A DNA stretch of 64,000 bases from Olsenella sp. An285 (lineage in GTDB: Bacteria; Actinomycetota; Coriobacteriia; Coriobacteriales; Atopobiaceae). Position 1 is the stretch's first letter. Each line of letters begins with the position of its first letter. Below the pieces are notes generated by a model that worked only from the letters and a program-made list of their open reading frames with translations, searched no databases and was not told where the DNA came from. The stretch is from assembly GCF_002159625.1 (NCBI RefSeq), contig NZ_NFIZ01000010.1, positions 26,693-90,692 of the forward strand. Direction: 5' to 3'. Of this stretch, positions 36,007 to 43,552 are shown in pieces. Made by a program: the position numbers and the translations under genes.

Positions 36007-36834
36007 TCACGCGTGCATGAGGCCCTCGGGGTCGATCTTGTCCTGAATGCGGCGCAGGGTGCGGCGCAGCAGGCGCGAGACCTGCACCTGGGAGATGCCC
36101 AGGCGCTCAGCGATCTCCACCTGCGTGAGGCCCTCCTCGAAGCGCATCTTGACGACCTCCTGCTCGCGCGGGGAGAAGTCGGCGATGGCCTGCTCGAGGA
36201 CGATGCGGTCGTCGGACGCGGCAAGGTCCGGGTCCTCCGTGGCGTAGTGGTCGATGACCGAGGGGGCCTCGTCGTCCTCGCCCGAGCCGCCGCCCTCCAG
36301 GGGCACGGAGCTGTAGGCGCTCGAGGACTCCATGGCCTCGAGGACCTCGTCCACCGTGGATCCCAGGTGCTCGGCGATCTCCGCCACCGAGGGGCTTCTC
36401 TGCAGCTGGTTGGTGAGCTCGTCGGTGGCCTGGTTGACCTTTGCGGAGAGCTCCTGGAGCCGGCGCGGCACGCGCACGGACCAGCCCTTGTCGCGGAAGT
36501 GGCGCTTGATCTCGCCCATGATGGTGGGCGTGGCGTAGGTGGTGAACTCGAGGCCGCGCTCCGGGTCAAAGCGGTCAATGGCCTTGATGAGGCCGATCGT
36601 GCCCACCTGGATGAGGTCCTCGAGCGACTCCCCGCGGTTCTTGAACTTGGAGGCGAGGAAACGCACCAGGTTGAGGTGGCTCACGATGAGCTGGTCGCGC
36701 GCCTCGGAGTCCCCCTCCTGCTTGTAGCGGCGGAAGAGCTCGCGCGTGCGGTCCTTGTCCCAGGCGACTCTCCTCCCCGACCTGCGCGCCGCGCGCGAGG
36801 CCGCGGCGGGCAGCTCCTCGGGGGACCTACTCAT
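36007..36834 (-). CDS. SigB/SigF-type RNA polymerase sigma factor
   Basis: Group 3 sigma-70 factor of 275 residues. The ATG at 36834 starts MSRSPEELPAA; upstream in-frame sequence belongs to the neighbour read in another frame. Region 2 is clear (RDQLIVSHLNLVRFLASKF, EDLIQVGTIGLIKAIDRFD, FTTYATPTIMGEIKRHFRDK), as are region 3 (SPSVAEIAEHLG) and region 4 with its helix-turn-helix (GLTQVEIAERLGISQVQVSR). The start overlaps the end of the RsbW-like gene by 8 nt, the usual rsbW-sigB type of coupling. Confidence 0.93.
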   Translation of the reverse strand: MSRSPEELPAAASRAARRSGRRVAWDKDRTRELFRRYKQEGDSEARDQLIVSHLNLVRFLASKFKNRGESLEDLIQVGTIGLIKAIDRFDPERGLEFTTYATPTIMGEIKRHFRDKGWSVRVPRRLQELSAKVNQATDELTNQLQRSPSVAEIAEHLGSTVDEVLEAMESSSAYSSVPLEGGGSGEDDEAPSVIDHYATEDPDLAASDDRIVLEQAIADFSPREQEVVKMRFEEGLTQVEIAERLGISQVQVSRLLRRTLRRIQDKIDPEGLMHA

Positions 36835-37195
36835 CGCGCGTCTCCCCCGATCGGATGACAAGGTGCAGCGTGCGGCCGTCCTCTGAGACGCTGAACACGT
36901 CGCACACCGCGGAGAGCAGCACCTCCACCAGGTCGAGGGCGTCGTCCTCCGGGTCCTTCTCGCCCAGCGAGAAGTCCATGACCATGCCCTCGGGAGAGAG
37001 CGAGAAGGACACGTCGACCGTCTGGGGCGCCGTGGCGCAGCTGTAGACGAAGCCCTCCTCAGCCACCATGCGCACGTCCTCGACGGCATCGACGCTCATG
37101 TCGCAGCACACCGCCAGGGTCGAGGCGCTCATGCGCACGGTGCGCGCGAACGCCGCCTCGGCGGGGACAACAAGCCTGACGTTCTTCTGGTCCAT
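36827..37195 (-). CDS. RsbW-like anti-sigma factor homologue with degenerate ATP site
   Basis: A 122-residue protein directly before a SigB-type sigma gene. The pattern RLVVPAEAAF, VDAVEDVRMVAEE and the strand-rich second half match RsbW/SpoIIAB kinases. However the N-box SEACTNAV of RsbW reads EEGFVYS (Asn lost), and the glycine-rich ATP-lid motifs (DEG and GLGL) are absent. It may bind the sigma factor without ATP hydrolysis or kinase action; that is inference. ATG at 37195 is favoured over one a codon earlier by spacing from GGGAGAG. Confidence 0.7.
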   Translation of the reverse strand: MDQKNVRLVVPAEAAFARTVRMSASTLAVCCDMSVDAVEDVRMVAEEGFVYSCATAPQTVDVSFSLSPEGMVMDFSLGEKDPEDDALDLVEVLLSAVCDVFSVSEDGRTLHLVIRSGETRDE

Positions 37196-37220
37196 CATCT
37201 CTCCCACTCGCTCCTGCCTG

Positions 37221-37793
37221 CTACTCGCCGTCCTGCGTGGTCTCTGCCGGGACGTCCTCGGCGCCCACGCTGCCGTACTCGACGTAGCGCACGGGCGTGC
37301 GGTCCGGGCGGCGCTCCGGCTCCGGGGCGGGCTCGGGCTCGGCCGCGCCCTCGAGGCGGGCGGCGGGCTCGGGCTCGGCGCCCCCGCGCAGGCGGGAGAC
37401 GACATTGGCAACGCCGGTGGCGGCGCTCTCGGCGACGCGGTTGACGGCGCCGGTCACGGTGGAGGCGGTGCCGGAGACGGAAGAGACGTCCTCAAGGATG
37501 CCGTTCACGCGCTCGAGCGAGACGTTGACGGACTCGACAGCCACCTCCGTGCTCTTGAGGATGGGCACGACCTCCTTTGCCGCGGGCTCGAGCTCGTCCA
37601 CGATGCCGTCCAGCTTTGCCACGACGGGCTGGGCCTGCTCGATCACCTGCGTGGCAGAGGCGATGGCCTCGTTTGCCGAGGTGGCGAGCTTCTCTATGTC
37701 GCGACGCGCCGAGCGCATGGTGAGGGCGACCTCCACGACGGCCCACACGGCTATGACAACGAGCACGATCAGCGCGATCTCCAGGAAGTCCAT
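37221..37793 (-). CDS. DUF948-like membrane-anchored protein
   Basis: A 190-residue protein with one N-terminal membrane segment (FLEIALIVLVVIAVWAVVEV), then an alpha-helical, Ala/Val-rich region with heptads (ATQVIEQAQPVVAKLDGIV through about residue 120), and a Glu/Pro/Arg-rich tail. This is the architecture of DUF948 proteins of Gram-positive bacteria, often found near general-stress genes. It lies 25 nt upstream of the RsbW-like gene. Function unknown; a link to the stress sigma factor is suggested by position only. Confidence 0.65.
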   Translation of the reverse strand: MDFLEIALIVLVVIAVWAVVEVALTMRSARRDIEKLATSANEAIASATQVIEQAQPVVAKLDGIVDELEPAAKEVVPILKSTEVAVESVNVSLERVNGILEDVSSVSGTASTVTGAVNRVAESAATGVANVVSRLRGGAEPEPAARLEGAAEPEPAPEPERRPDRTPVRYVEYGSVGAEDVPAETTQDGE

Positions 37794-37844
37794 TGCGCCC
37801 TCCTTAAGGCTTGCATGCGGGGCACCACGCCCCGAACCTTCATT

Positions 37845-39254
37845 TTACCCAACTGACCCGGGGTCAATCTCGCTCGTACGGGCAGTGGCGCCGCCCGCCG
37901 CGACATCAGAGCTCGCCGCCGTCGCCTCCGCGACGTCGCGGCCGATCGCGTCCATCCGCCAGGCCTCCCAGCCGCGCTCGCTGGGGTGGTAGAAGCACCC
38001 GCGCTCGAGGCCCTCGGGGAGGTAGCGCTGCGGGACCCAGCCGCCCGGATAGTTGTGCGGGTACAGGTAGGGCCCGTACTCGTCCGAGCCGGGGCGGTGG
38101 CGGTCGCGCAGGTGGCTCGGCACCTCGCGGCGCGGGCCCCGGCGAACCTCCTCCAGCGCGGCGTCTATGCCAGCCTCGGCGGCGTTGGACTTGGGCGCGA
38201 GCGCGAGGTAGGTCGCGGCCTGTGCCAGGTTGATGCGGCACTCCGGCATGCCGATGACCTCGGTGGCCCGGAAGGCCGCGTGCGCAACGAGAAGGGCCTG
38301 CGGATCGGCGTTGCCCACGTCCTCCGAGGCGCAGATCATGATGCGCCGCGCGATGAACTTGGGGTCCTCGCCGGCGTCGAGCATGCGGGCGAGCCAGTAG
38401 AGCACGGCGTCCGGGTCGCTCCCGCGCATGGACTTGATGAACGCGGAGATGACGTCGTAGTGCATATCGCCGGACTTGTCGTAGGTGAGGCCGCGGCGCG
38501 GGTTGGCCTCGAGGACGTGCTCGCGGGTGATGGTGGCGGGGACGGGGTCCTTCTCGCCGTCCTTCTCCCCCACCGGCTGGTCCACCATCTGGCTCGCCAG
38601 CTCGAGCGAGGTGAGCGCCGCGCGCCCGTCCCCTCCGGCAAGGGTCACGATCTCGTCCTCCGCCTCCGGCGAGAGGACGAAGCGGCCGGCCAGCCCCTCC
38701 GGCGCGGACACGGCGCGCTCCACGAGCTCGCGCACCGAGGCGTCGTCGAGCGGCTGCAGCTCCACCACGCGGCTGCGGCTGATGAGGGCGGAGTTGACCT
38801 CGAAGTAGGGGTTCTCCGTCGTGGCGCCCACGAGGACGACGATGCGGTCCTCCACCGCGTGCAGGAGGGCGTCCTGCCGGCTGCGGTTGAAGCGGTGGAT
38901 CTCGTCCACAAAGAGGATGGTGCGTCTGCCGTACGAGAGCAGGCGGGACTCTGCGGCCTCGATCTCGCGCCGCAGGTCCTTTACCGTGCCGGTGATGGCG
39001 CTGACCTCGACGAACTCCGCGTGGGTGGTGTTGGCGATGATGCGCGCGAGCGTGGTCTTGCCCGTGCCGGCCGGGCCGTACAGGATGACCGACGAGAGCG
39101 TGTCGTGCTCGATGGCGCGCCTGAGCCAGCTGCCCGGGCCCACGGCCTTGGCCTGGCCCACGTAGCCGTCGAGCGTGGTGGGGCGCATGCGGGCCGCGAG
39201 CGGCGCGTTGTCGTTTTTGCGCGCGGTCTCCACGCGCGTGAACAGAGTCTCCAT
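37845..39254 (-). CDS. rarA: Replication-associated recombination protein A (MgsA/RarA) AAA+ ATPase
   Basis: Clamp-loader-like ATPase acting at stalled replication forks. The ATG at 39254 gives 469 residues starting METLFTRVETARKNDNAPLA. Motifs: RMRPTTLDGYVGQ, Walker A YGPAGTGKTTLAR, Walker B ILFVDEIHRFN, sensor VGATTENPYFEV, and C-terminal SAFIKSMRGSDPDAVLYWLA and YPHNYPGGW. The start has no ribosome site; a TACAAT lies 8 nt upstream, so translation may be leaderless. Sequence upstream of the ATG in the same frame is repeat DNA. Confidence 0.94.
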   Translation of the reverse strand: METLFTRVETARKNDNAPLAARMRPTTLDGYVGQAKAVGPGSWLRRAIEHDTLSSVILYGPAGTGKTTLARIIANTTHAEFVEVSAITGTVKDLRREIEAAESRLLSYGRRTILFVDEIHRFNRSRQDALLHAVEDRIVVLVGATTENPYFEVNSALISRSRVVELQPLDDASVRELVERAVSAPEGLAGRFVLSPEAEDEIVTLAGGDGRAALTSLELASQMVDQPVGEKDGEKDPVPATITREHVLEANPRRGLTYDKSGDMHYDVISAFIKSMRGSDPDAVLYWLARMLDAGEDPKFIARRIMICASEDVGNADPQALLVAHAAFRATEVIGMPECRINLAQAATYLALAPKSNAAEAGIDAALEEVRRGPRREVPSHLRDRHRPGSDEYGPYLYPHNYPGGWVPQRYLPEGLERGCFYHPSERGWEAWRMDAIGRDVAEATAASSDVAAGGATARTSEIDPGSVG

Positions 39255-39333
39255 GGGAACGATTGTACGCCATCGCGCGGGTTGCCGCCCGCCGGGGCAA
39301 CACGCTTCTGTCGGCAACCTACAACGGGCGGCG

Positions 39334-39509
39334 GAGGTGCAGGAACGCGACGTTCTTCTGGACGGAATTGTCGCGCTGCCGCACCTCAACGGTTGGGGTG
39401 CGGGAACGCGACAGTCTGGCGGCCGTAAGTGTCGCGCTGCCGCACGCCAACGGCTGAGGTGCGAAAGAACGACGGTCTTGCCGCCCAAACTGTCGAACTG
39501 CCGCACCTC
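39334..39509. repeat. Triplet of ~60-nt imperfect hairpins (locus A)
   Basis: Three consecutive units, 39334-39387, 39392-39451 and 39456-39509, each begin with a GGTGC(G/A)G arm and end with CCGCACC or CCGCACG, with inner GAC...GTC stems. Arms match at 15 of 18 and 19 of 22 positions in the first two units. The first loop holds GTTCTTCTG. The array fills the 268-nt gap between the alpha/beta hydrolase gene and rarA. Two relatives lie at 49357-49529 and 50936-51115. Confidence 0.85.
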
Positions 39510-39522
39510 GAGCGACGCGCTC

Positions 39523-40524
39523 CTAGAGGTGGCGTGCGAGGAAGTCGTCCACGGTCCCCCAGTAGAGCTCGGGGTCGGTGCTCGCGGCGAGGCCGTGGCC
39601 GGCGCCGGGCACCACGAGCTTCTCCTTCTCCTCGCTCGCGCAGGCGTCATAGCACTCGTCGAGCATCGAGAAGGGCACGAAGGCATCCTCGTCGCCGTGG
39701 ATGAAGAGCATGGGAACGCTCGCGGAGCGCAGGCTCTCCACGGAGGAGGCCGCCTCGAAGGTGTAGCCCGCGCGCAGCAGGCACGCCGCGTCGGCGACGT
39801 TCAGGATCGGGAAGCTCGGCAGGCCGAAGACCTTGTCCAGCTGCAGCACGAACTCGTCCCAGACGCTCGTGTAGCCGCAGTCCTCCACGATCAGGCGGAC
39901 GTTCTCCGAAAGGCCGCTCATGCCGGAGGCCATCATCACCTCGGCGCCGCCCATGGAGACGCCAAAGAGGACGATGCGCGCCTCGGGGTCGCGCGCGACG
40001 ATGTCGTCGACCCAGCCCAGGAGGTCCTTCGCGTCCCCGTAGCCCATCTGGATGAGGCCGGCGTCGGCGTTGCGCTCGTGCCCCCGCGCGGCAGGAGCCA
40101 GCACGTTCATGCCCAGCTGGGAGAAGTGGTAGGCGTACTTGGCGATGTCCGCGGGTTCGCCGATGTAGCCGTGGCAGACCACTGCCCAGGTGTGACCGTC
40201 GGAGTAGGCGGCGCCATCCGCACCGTCGAGCTCCCAGCCAAGAAGAACCGTGCCGTCAGACGCCTGGTGGGAGACGCTGCGCTTCTCGGAGTCGAACCAG
40301 GAGGCCGCCGCCTCGGCGTAGTCCTCGTCGAACTTGGGGGCCTCGGCATAGTCGAGCCCGCCCACATTGCCCTCGTGGATGGAGTGGGACATCGAGACCT
40401 CGGCGTGCGGGTTGAGCGCAAAGTCAACGAGGAAGTTCCCGGCAAAGCCCAGGCCAACGAGCACGAGCGCGACGAGCGCCGACACAACGGCCAGGATTCT
40501 CTTGGTTCTTCTTGCCAGTGCCAT
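39523..40524 (-). CDS. Membrane-anchored alpha/beta hydrolase
   Basis: Predicted serine hydrolase of 333 residues, starting MALARRTKRILAVVSALVAL at 40524 with GGAAGGGA upstream. The first ~35 residues form an uncleaved signal anchor. The catalytic triad is readable: nucleophile Ser in LFGVSMGGAEVM, Asp in LFIHGDEDAFVPF, and His in VPGAGHGLA. AVVCHGYIGEPADI provides the oxyanion loop. It resembles YqkD/DUF1749-type hydrolases; substrate unknown. The nearest upstream gene is dgt, across a perfect inverted repeat. Confidence 0.85.
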   Translation of the reverse strand: MALARRTKRILAVVSALVALVLVGLGFAGNFLVDFALNPHAEVSMSHSIHEGNVGGLDYAEAPKFDEDYAEAAASWFDSEKRSVSHQASDGTVLLGWELDGADGAAYSDGHTWAVVCHGYIGEPADIAKYAYHFSQLGMNVLAPAARGHERNADAGLIQMGYGDAKDLLGWVDDIVARDPEARIVLFGVSMGGAEVMMASGMSGLSENVRLIVEDCGYTSVWDEFVLQLDKVFGLPSFPILNVADAACLLRAGYTFEAASSVESLRSASVPMLFIHGDEDAFVPFSMLDECYDACASEEKEKLVVPGAGHGLAASTDPELYWGTVDDFLARHL

Positions 40525-40656
40525 GCGGTCCCTTCCGTGCCAAACGCCAAGCTCGGGGCGCCATTCTACCCCTGATTGAAACTCAGTCAAAGCGAGCTGC
40601 GCATCATGCAAAGGGAGGTTGTTGCACGAAACGGGACGTGCCTGAAACGTGCAGAA

Positions 40657-40730
40657 GTTTGCCTATTTGGGGACGTGCCTGAAACGTGCAAACTTTTGCA
40701 CGTTTCAGGCACGTCCCCAAATAGGCAAAC
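40657..40730. repeat. Perfect 36-bp inverted repeat with a 2-nt loop, 3' of dgt
   Basis: Bases 40657-40692 are exactly complementary to 40695-40730, separated by CT. The arms contain TTTGGGGACGTGCCTGAAAC. A further direct partial copy (GGACGTGCCTGAAACGTGCA) is at 40634-40653. It starts 8 nt beyond the dgt stop. Such a perfect palindrome would make a very strong hairpin; there is no T-run. Likely a terminator or mobile palindromic repeat. Confidence 0.9.
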
Positions 40731-40737
40731 GGCATCT

Positions 40738-41982
40738 TTAGGCGAGGATGCCGGGGGCGAAGTAGCCGCGGCTCGGGAAGAGCCCGGCGGCGTCCGGGAA
40801 CACGGCCTCGCAGGTGGCCATGAAGTAGTCGTCGGTCATCGAGGAGATGAAGTCCACGACGGTCTGGTCGGGGTCGCTCTCCCAGTCGTAGTCACGTCCG
40901 TAGTACTCGAGCCGCTGCTGGGTGGGCAGCACGTGGTGCGCGAAGATCGCCGCGGACTCGTCGCCCGCCGCGAGCGCCGCCAGCTCGTGCTCGTAGAGCC
41001 GCCCAAAGAGCTCGGCCACCTCGGCGGAGAAGTCGCCGTTGACCTCGCCCGCGCCGTAGATCTTCTCGTAGTTCTCGCGCTTGGCGCGGCGCATCTCGGA
41101 GAAGGCCTCCTCGCTCATCTCTATGCGGTCGCGACCAACGCTGTGCTCGATGACGTCGGTCACGAAGGCCGCGAGCGCCCAGGCGTTGTACGCGCCGCCC
41201 AGGCCGTCGTCGAAGGTCCCCTCGTCGCAGAGCCCGGCGCGGATGGCGTCCTGCCGGTCCTTGCCCACGTAGGCGATGATGTCCGAGACGCGCACGACGC
41301 AGCCCTCGAGCGTCATGGGACGCAGGTGCGAGATGGCCTCGTCCCCACCCTCCCAGCAGGACTCCACCACGCGGTCGAAGGTGTCGAACTCCGCGAGCCC
41401 ACTCGTCTCAAAGACCTGCTGCTCGAACTCGCCGTTGTGGCAGAGGGCGCCGTCGAGCGTCTGGAGGCTCACGTTGCGCCCGGCGAGCGCGTCGATCACG
41501 CGCACGCTCTGCACGTTGTGGAAGAACCAGCGCCCCGTGCGCGCGTGGTAGACGTCGTTGAGGAAGCGCTCCCCCGCGTGGCCGAAAGGCGTGTGCCCCA
41601 GGTCGTGCCCGAGGGCGATGGCCTCGATGAGGTCGAGGTTGAGCCCGAGCGCGCGCCCGATGTCGCGTGCCACGCGGGCCACGAGCTGCACGTGGAGCCC
41701 GCGTCGCGAGAGGTCGTCGTTCGCGCGGAACGAGAAGACCTGCGTCTTTCCCGCCAGGCGGTTGTACGCCGGGAGGTGCACGATCTTCTCGGCGTCGCGC
41801 ACGAAGGAGGGGCGCACGCAGGTGTCGCGGTCACGGTCGCAGGAGTCGCGGCGTATGGCGGAGGCGTCGCGGCACGCAAAGGGAGAGAGCCTCCCCGAGG
41901 CCAGGCGCTCGGCCACGGCCTCGGAGGCCTCACTCGAGAGCTGCCCGGTGAGCCCGGGCGCGAGCCTGTTGATCTCCGTCAT
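40738..41982 (-). CDS. dgt: dGTP triphosphohydrolase-like HD-domain protein
   Basis: Predicted dNTP triphosphohydrolase of 414 residues. The HD-domain metal ligands are visible: RRGLHVQLVARVARDIG (His) and IALGHDLGHTPFGHAGE (His-Asp). The N-terminal DTCVRPSFVRDAEKIVHLPA and NRLAGKTQVF and the C-terminal TVVDFISSMTDDYFMATCE are typical of Dgt. It lies 13 nt after the ATP-grasp gene. Which dNTPs are cleaved cannot be told. Confidence 0.9.
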   Translation of the reverse strand: MTEINRLAPGLTGQLSSEASEAVAERLASGRLSPFACRDASAIRRDSCDRDRDTCVRPSFVRDAEKIVHLPAYNRLAGKTQVFSFRANDDLSRRGLHVQLVARVARDIGRALGLNLDLIEAIALGHDLGHTPFGHAGERFLNDVYHARTGRWFFHNVQSVRVIDALAGRNVSLQTLDGALCHNGEFEQQVFETSGLAEFDTFDRVVESCWEGGDEAISHLRPMTLEGCVVRVSDIIAYVGKDRQDAIRAGLCDEGTFDDGLGGAYNAWALAAFVTDVIEHSVGRDRIEMSEEAFSEMRRAKRENYEKIYGAGEVNGDFSAEVAELFGRLYEHELAALAAGDESAAIFAHHVLPTQQRLEYYGRDYDWESDPDQTVVDFISSMTDDYFMATCEAVFPDAAGLFPSRGYFAPGILA

Positions 41983-41995
41983 CCGGGGCGCCCCG

Positions 41996-43384
41996 CTAGT
42001 CGCTCACGACGAGGGTGCCCATGTCCATGCGGTGGTCCCAGTAGCCCGCGGGGCCCTCGTAGCCGCAGCGGGAGTGGATGCCGCCGAACTTGCCGCGGAA
42101 GAGGTAGAGGCCGGTGATGTTGCGCACCGTCACGGTCTCCGCGTTGTCCGAGCCCGCGGCCGCGCCGCCCGCGAAGACGGGCGTCTCGTAGGCCGGGACC
42201 ATGCGCTGGACCACGCCGCCCTCCTTGGCGCAGGCCAGAAGGACGCGCCACCAGTCGTCACCGGTCTCGCAGTCCCTGCCGGCGATGGAGCCGCCCGCGG
42301 TTGCGGTATAGGCCCCGGCGGGACGGGCGACCCAGAGGTCCTTGTCCGCGAGGTAGGGGGCGAGGTCGGTGTCGGCGGTGAGCTGGTGCGTCTCGATCAC
42401 GTGGGCGCGCACGAAGGCGACCTCCATCGGGTCCAGCACGGACTCGATGGCGTCGGAGCACAGGACCGAGAAGAACGAGGGCGTCGAGACCGGCCACGTG
42501 CGGAAGCCGCCGATCACGCACGCAAGGCCGCGGCGCGCGGCCTCCACGAGGGCGTCGACGCCCTCGCAGGGCTTCTCGAGCATCTCGCTCACGAGGGCGC
42601 GGCGGTAGACGCAGGCGATGGGGCCCTCGGAGTCCACGAGGCGGCGCGCGCCGGCAGCCTCCTCGATGCGCAGGTCGCGGACGTCCACGAAGCGCGCGAA
42701 GACGCCCTCCTCGGCAAGGCGCTCGATGATGTCGGCGAACTCGCCCTCCGTGGCGCTCTCGGCGTAGTCCACGATGCCCACGACCGGGCGCTCGGGGTGG
42801 TTGGTGCCCTCGTCGGCGTTGGCCCAGGAGGTGTAGGTCTCGCGCAGGGCGGCGATGACGCCGTCGGTGATGTCGAAGGTCTCGATGGAGTGGTGGCGCT
42901 CGGCAAAGCAACGGTAGCTCTCGGAGCGCTGGACGGCGCGGGTCACGTCCACGGCGGCGGTCATGCCCTTGGCGCTGTCGGTCACCACGCCCAGGAAGGT
43001 GTAGTCGCCCTTCTCCTCGTCATAGAAGGCGTCCACGCGGGCGAAGGGGACGAGCTGCTCGTAGCCGGTGGGGATGAGCGTGAGCTCCTCGACCTCGGCG
43101 GGGAGGCAGAAGAGCTTGCGGAAGTCAGCGTCCTGCAGGTAGCGGGCGGTCACCTTGTCCATGATGCGGCCCATGGTCTCGGCCGCCTGGGAGAGGGCGT
43201 CCACCTCGGCAGAGCCAAAGACCTTGGGCGTGAGCGCCCAGGTGGAGGAGCCGTACTTGTCAACAAGGGGGTGCGAGGCCTCGAGGTAGGCGTCGCCCAG
43301 GGTCCTGCCCTCGGCGTCACCTCCCAGCTCTCGCACGATGTCGCAGAACTCGTCCTCGAGCGCGCGGCTTCTGAGATTGCTCAT
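41996..43384 (-). CDS. Glutathionylspermidine synthase-like ATP-grasp ligase (circularly permuted type)
   Basis: A 462-residue protein starting MSNLRSRALEDEFCDIV at 43384. The order of landmarks resembles permuted ATP-grasp proteins of the GspS group: FARVDAFYDEEKGDYTFLGV, VVGIVDYAESATEGEFADI, FVDVRDLRIEEAAGARRLV, ACVYRRALVSEM and a C-terminal LVGRDCETG-like segment. Such ligases join a carboxylate to an amine. The substrate is unknown; glutathionylspermidine itself is unlikely in this lineage. Assignment is by pattern only. It is followed by dgt after 13 nt. Confidence 0.6.
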   Translation of the reverse strand: MSNLRSRALEDEFCDIVRELGGDAEGRTLGDAYLEASHPLVDKYGSSTWALTPKVFGSAEVDALSQAAETMGRIMDKVTARYLQDADFRKLFCLPAEVEELTLIPTGYEQLVPFARVDAFYDEEKGDYTFLGVVTDSAKGMTAAVDVTRAVQRSESYRCFAERHHSIETFDITDGVIAALRETYTSWANADEGTNHPERPVVGIVDYAESATEGEFADIIERLAEEGVFARFVDVRDLRIEEAAGARRLVDSEGPIACVYRRALVSEMLEKPCEGVDALVEAARRGLACVIGGFRTWPVSTPSFFSVLCSDAIESVLDPMEVAFVRAHVIETHQLTADTDLAPYLADKDLWVARPAGAYTATAGGSIAGRDCETGDDWWRVLLACAKEGGVVQRMVPAYETPVFAGGAAAGSDNAETVTVRNITGLYLFRGKFGGIHSRCGYEGPAGYWDHRMDMGTLVVSD

Positions 43385-43552
43385 ATGATGACTCCGATCT
43401 AGGAGGCCTGGTTTGTTTGGGCATGTGCAGACACTGCGACATGCGGCGTGCATTGTAGGTGCTGCCGCGCAAAAACGCAAAGGCAGACCCCCTGCAAGCA
43501 GCCCATTTGTGAATCATTGGTGAGGGAGATGGGCCCGGGCGCCCCTCGGGCG

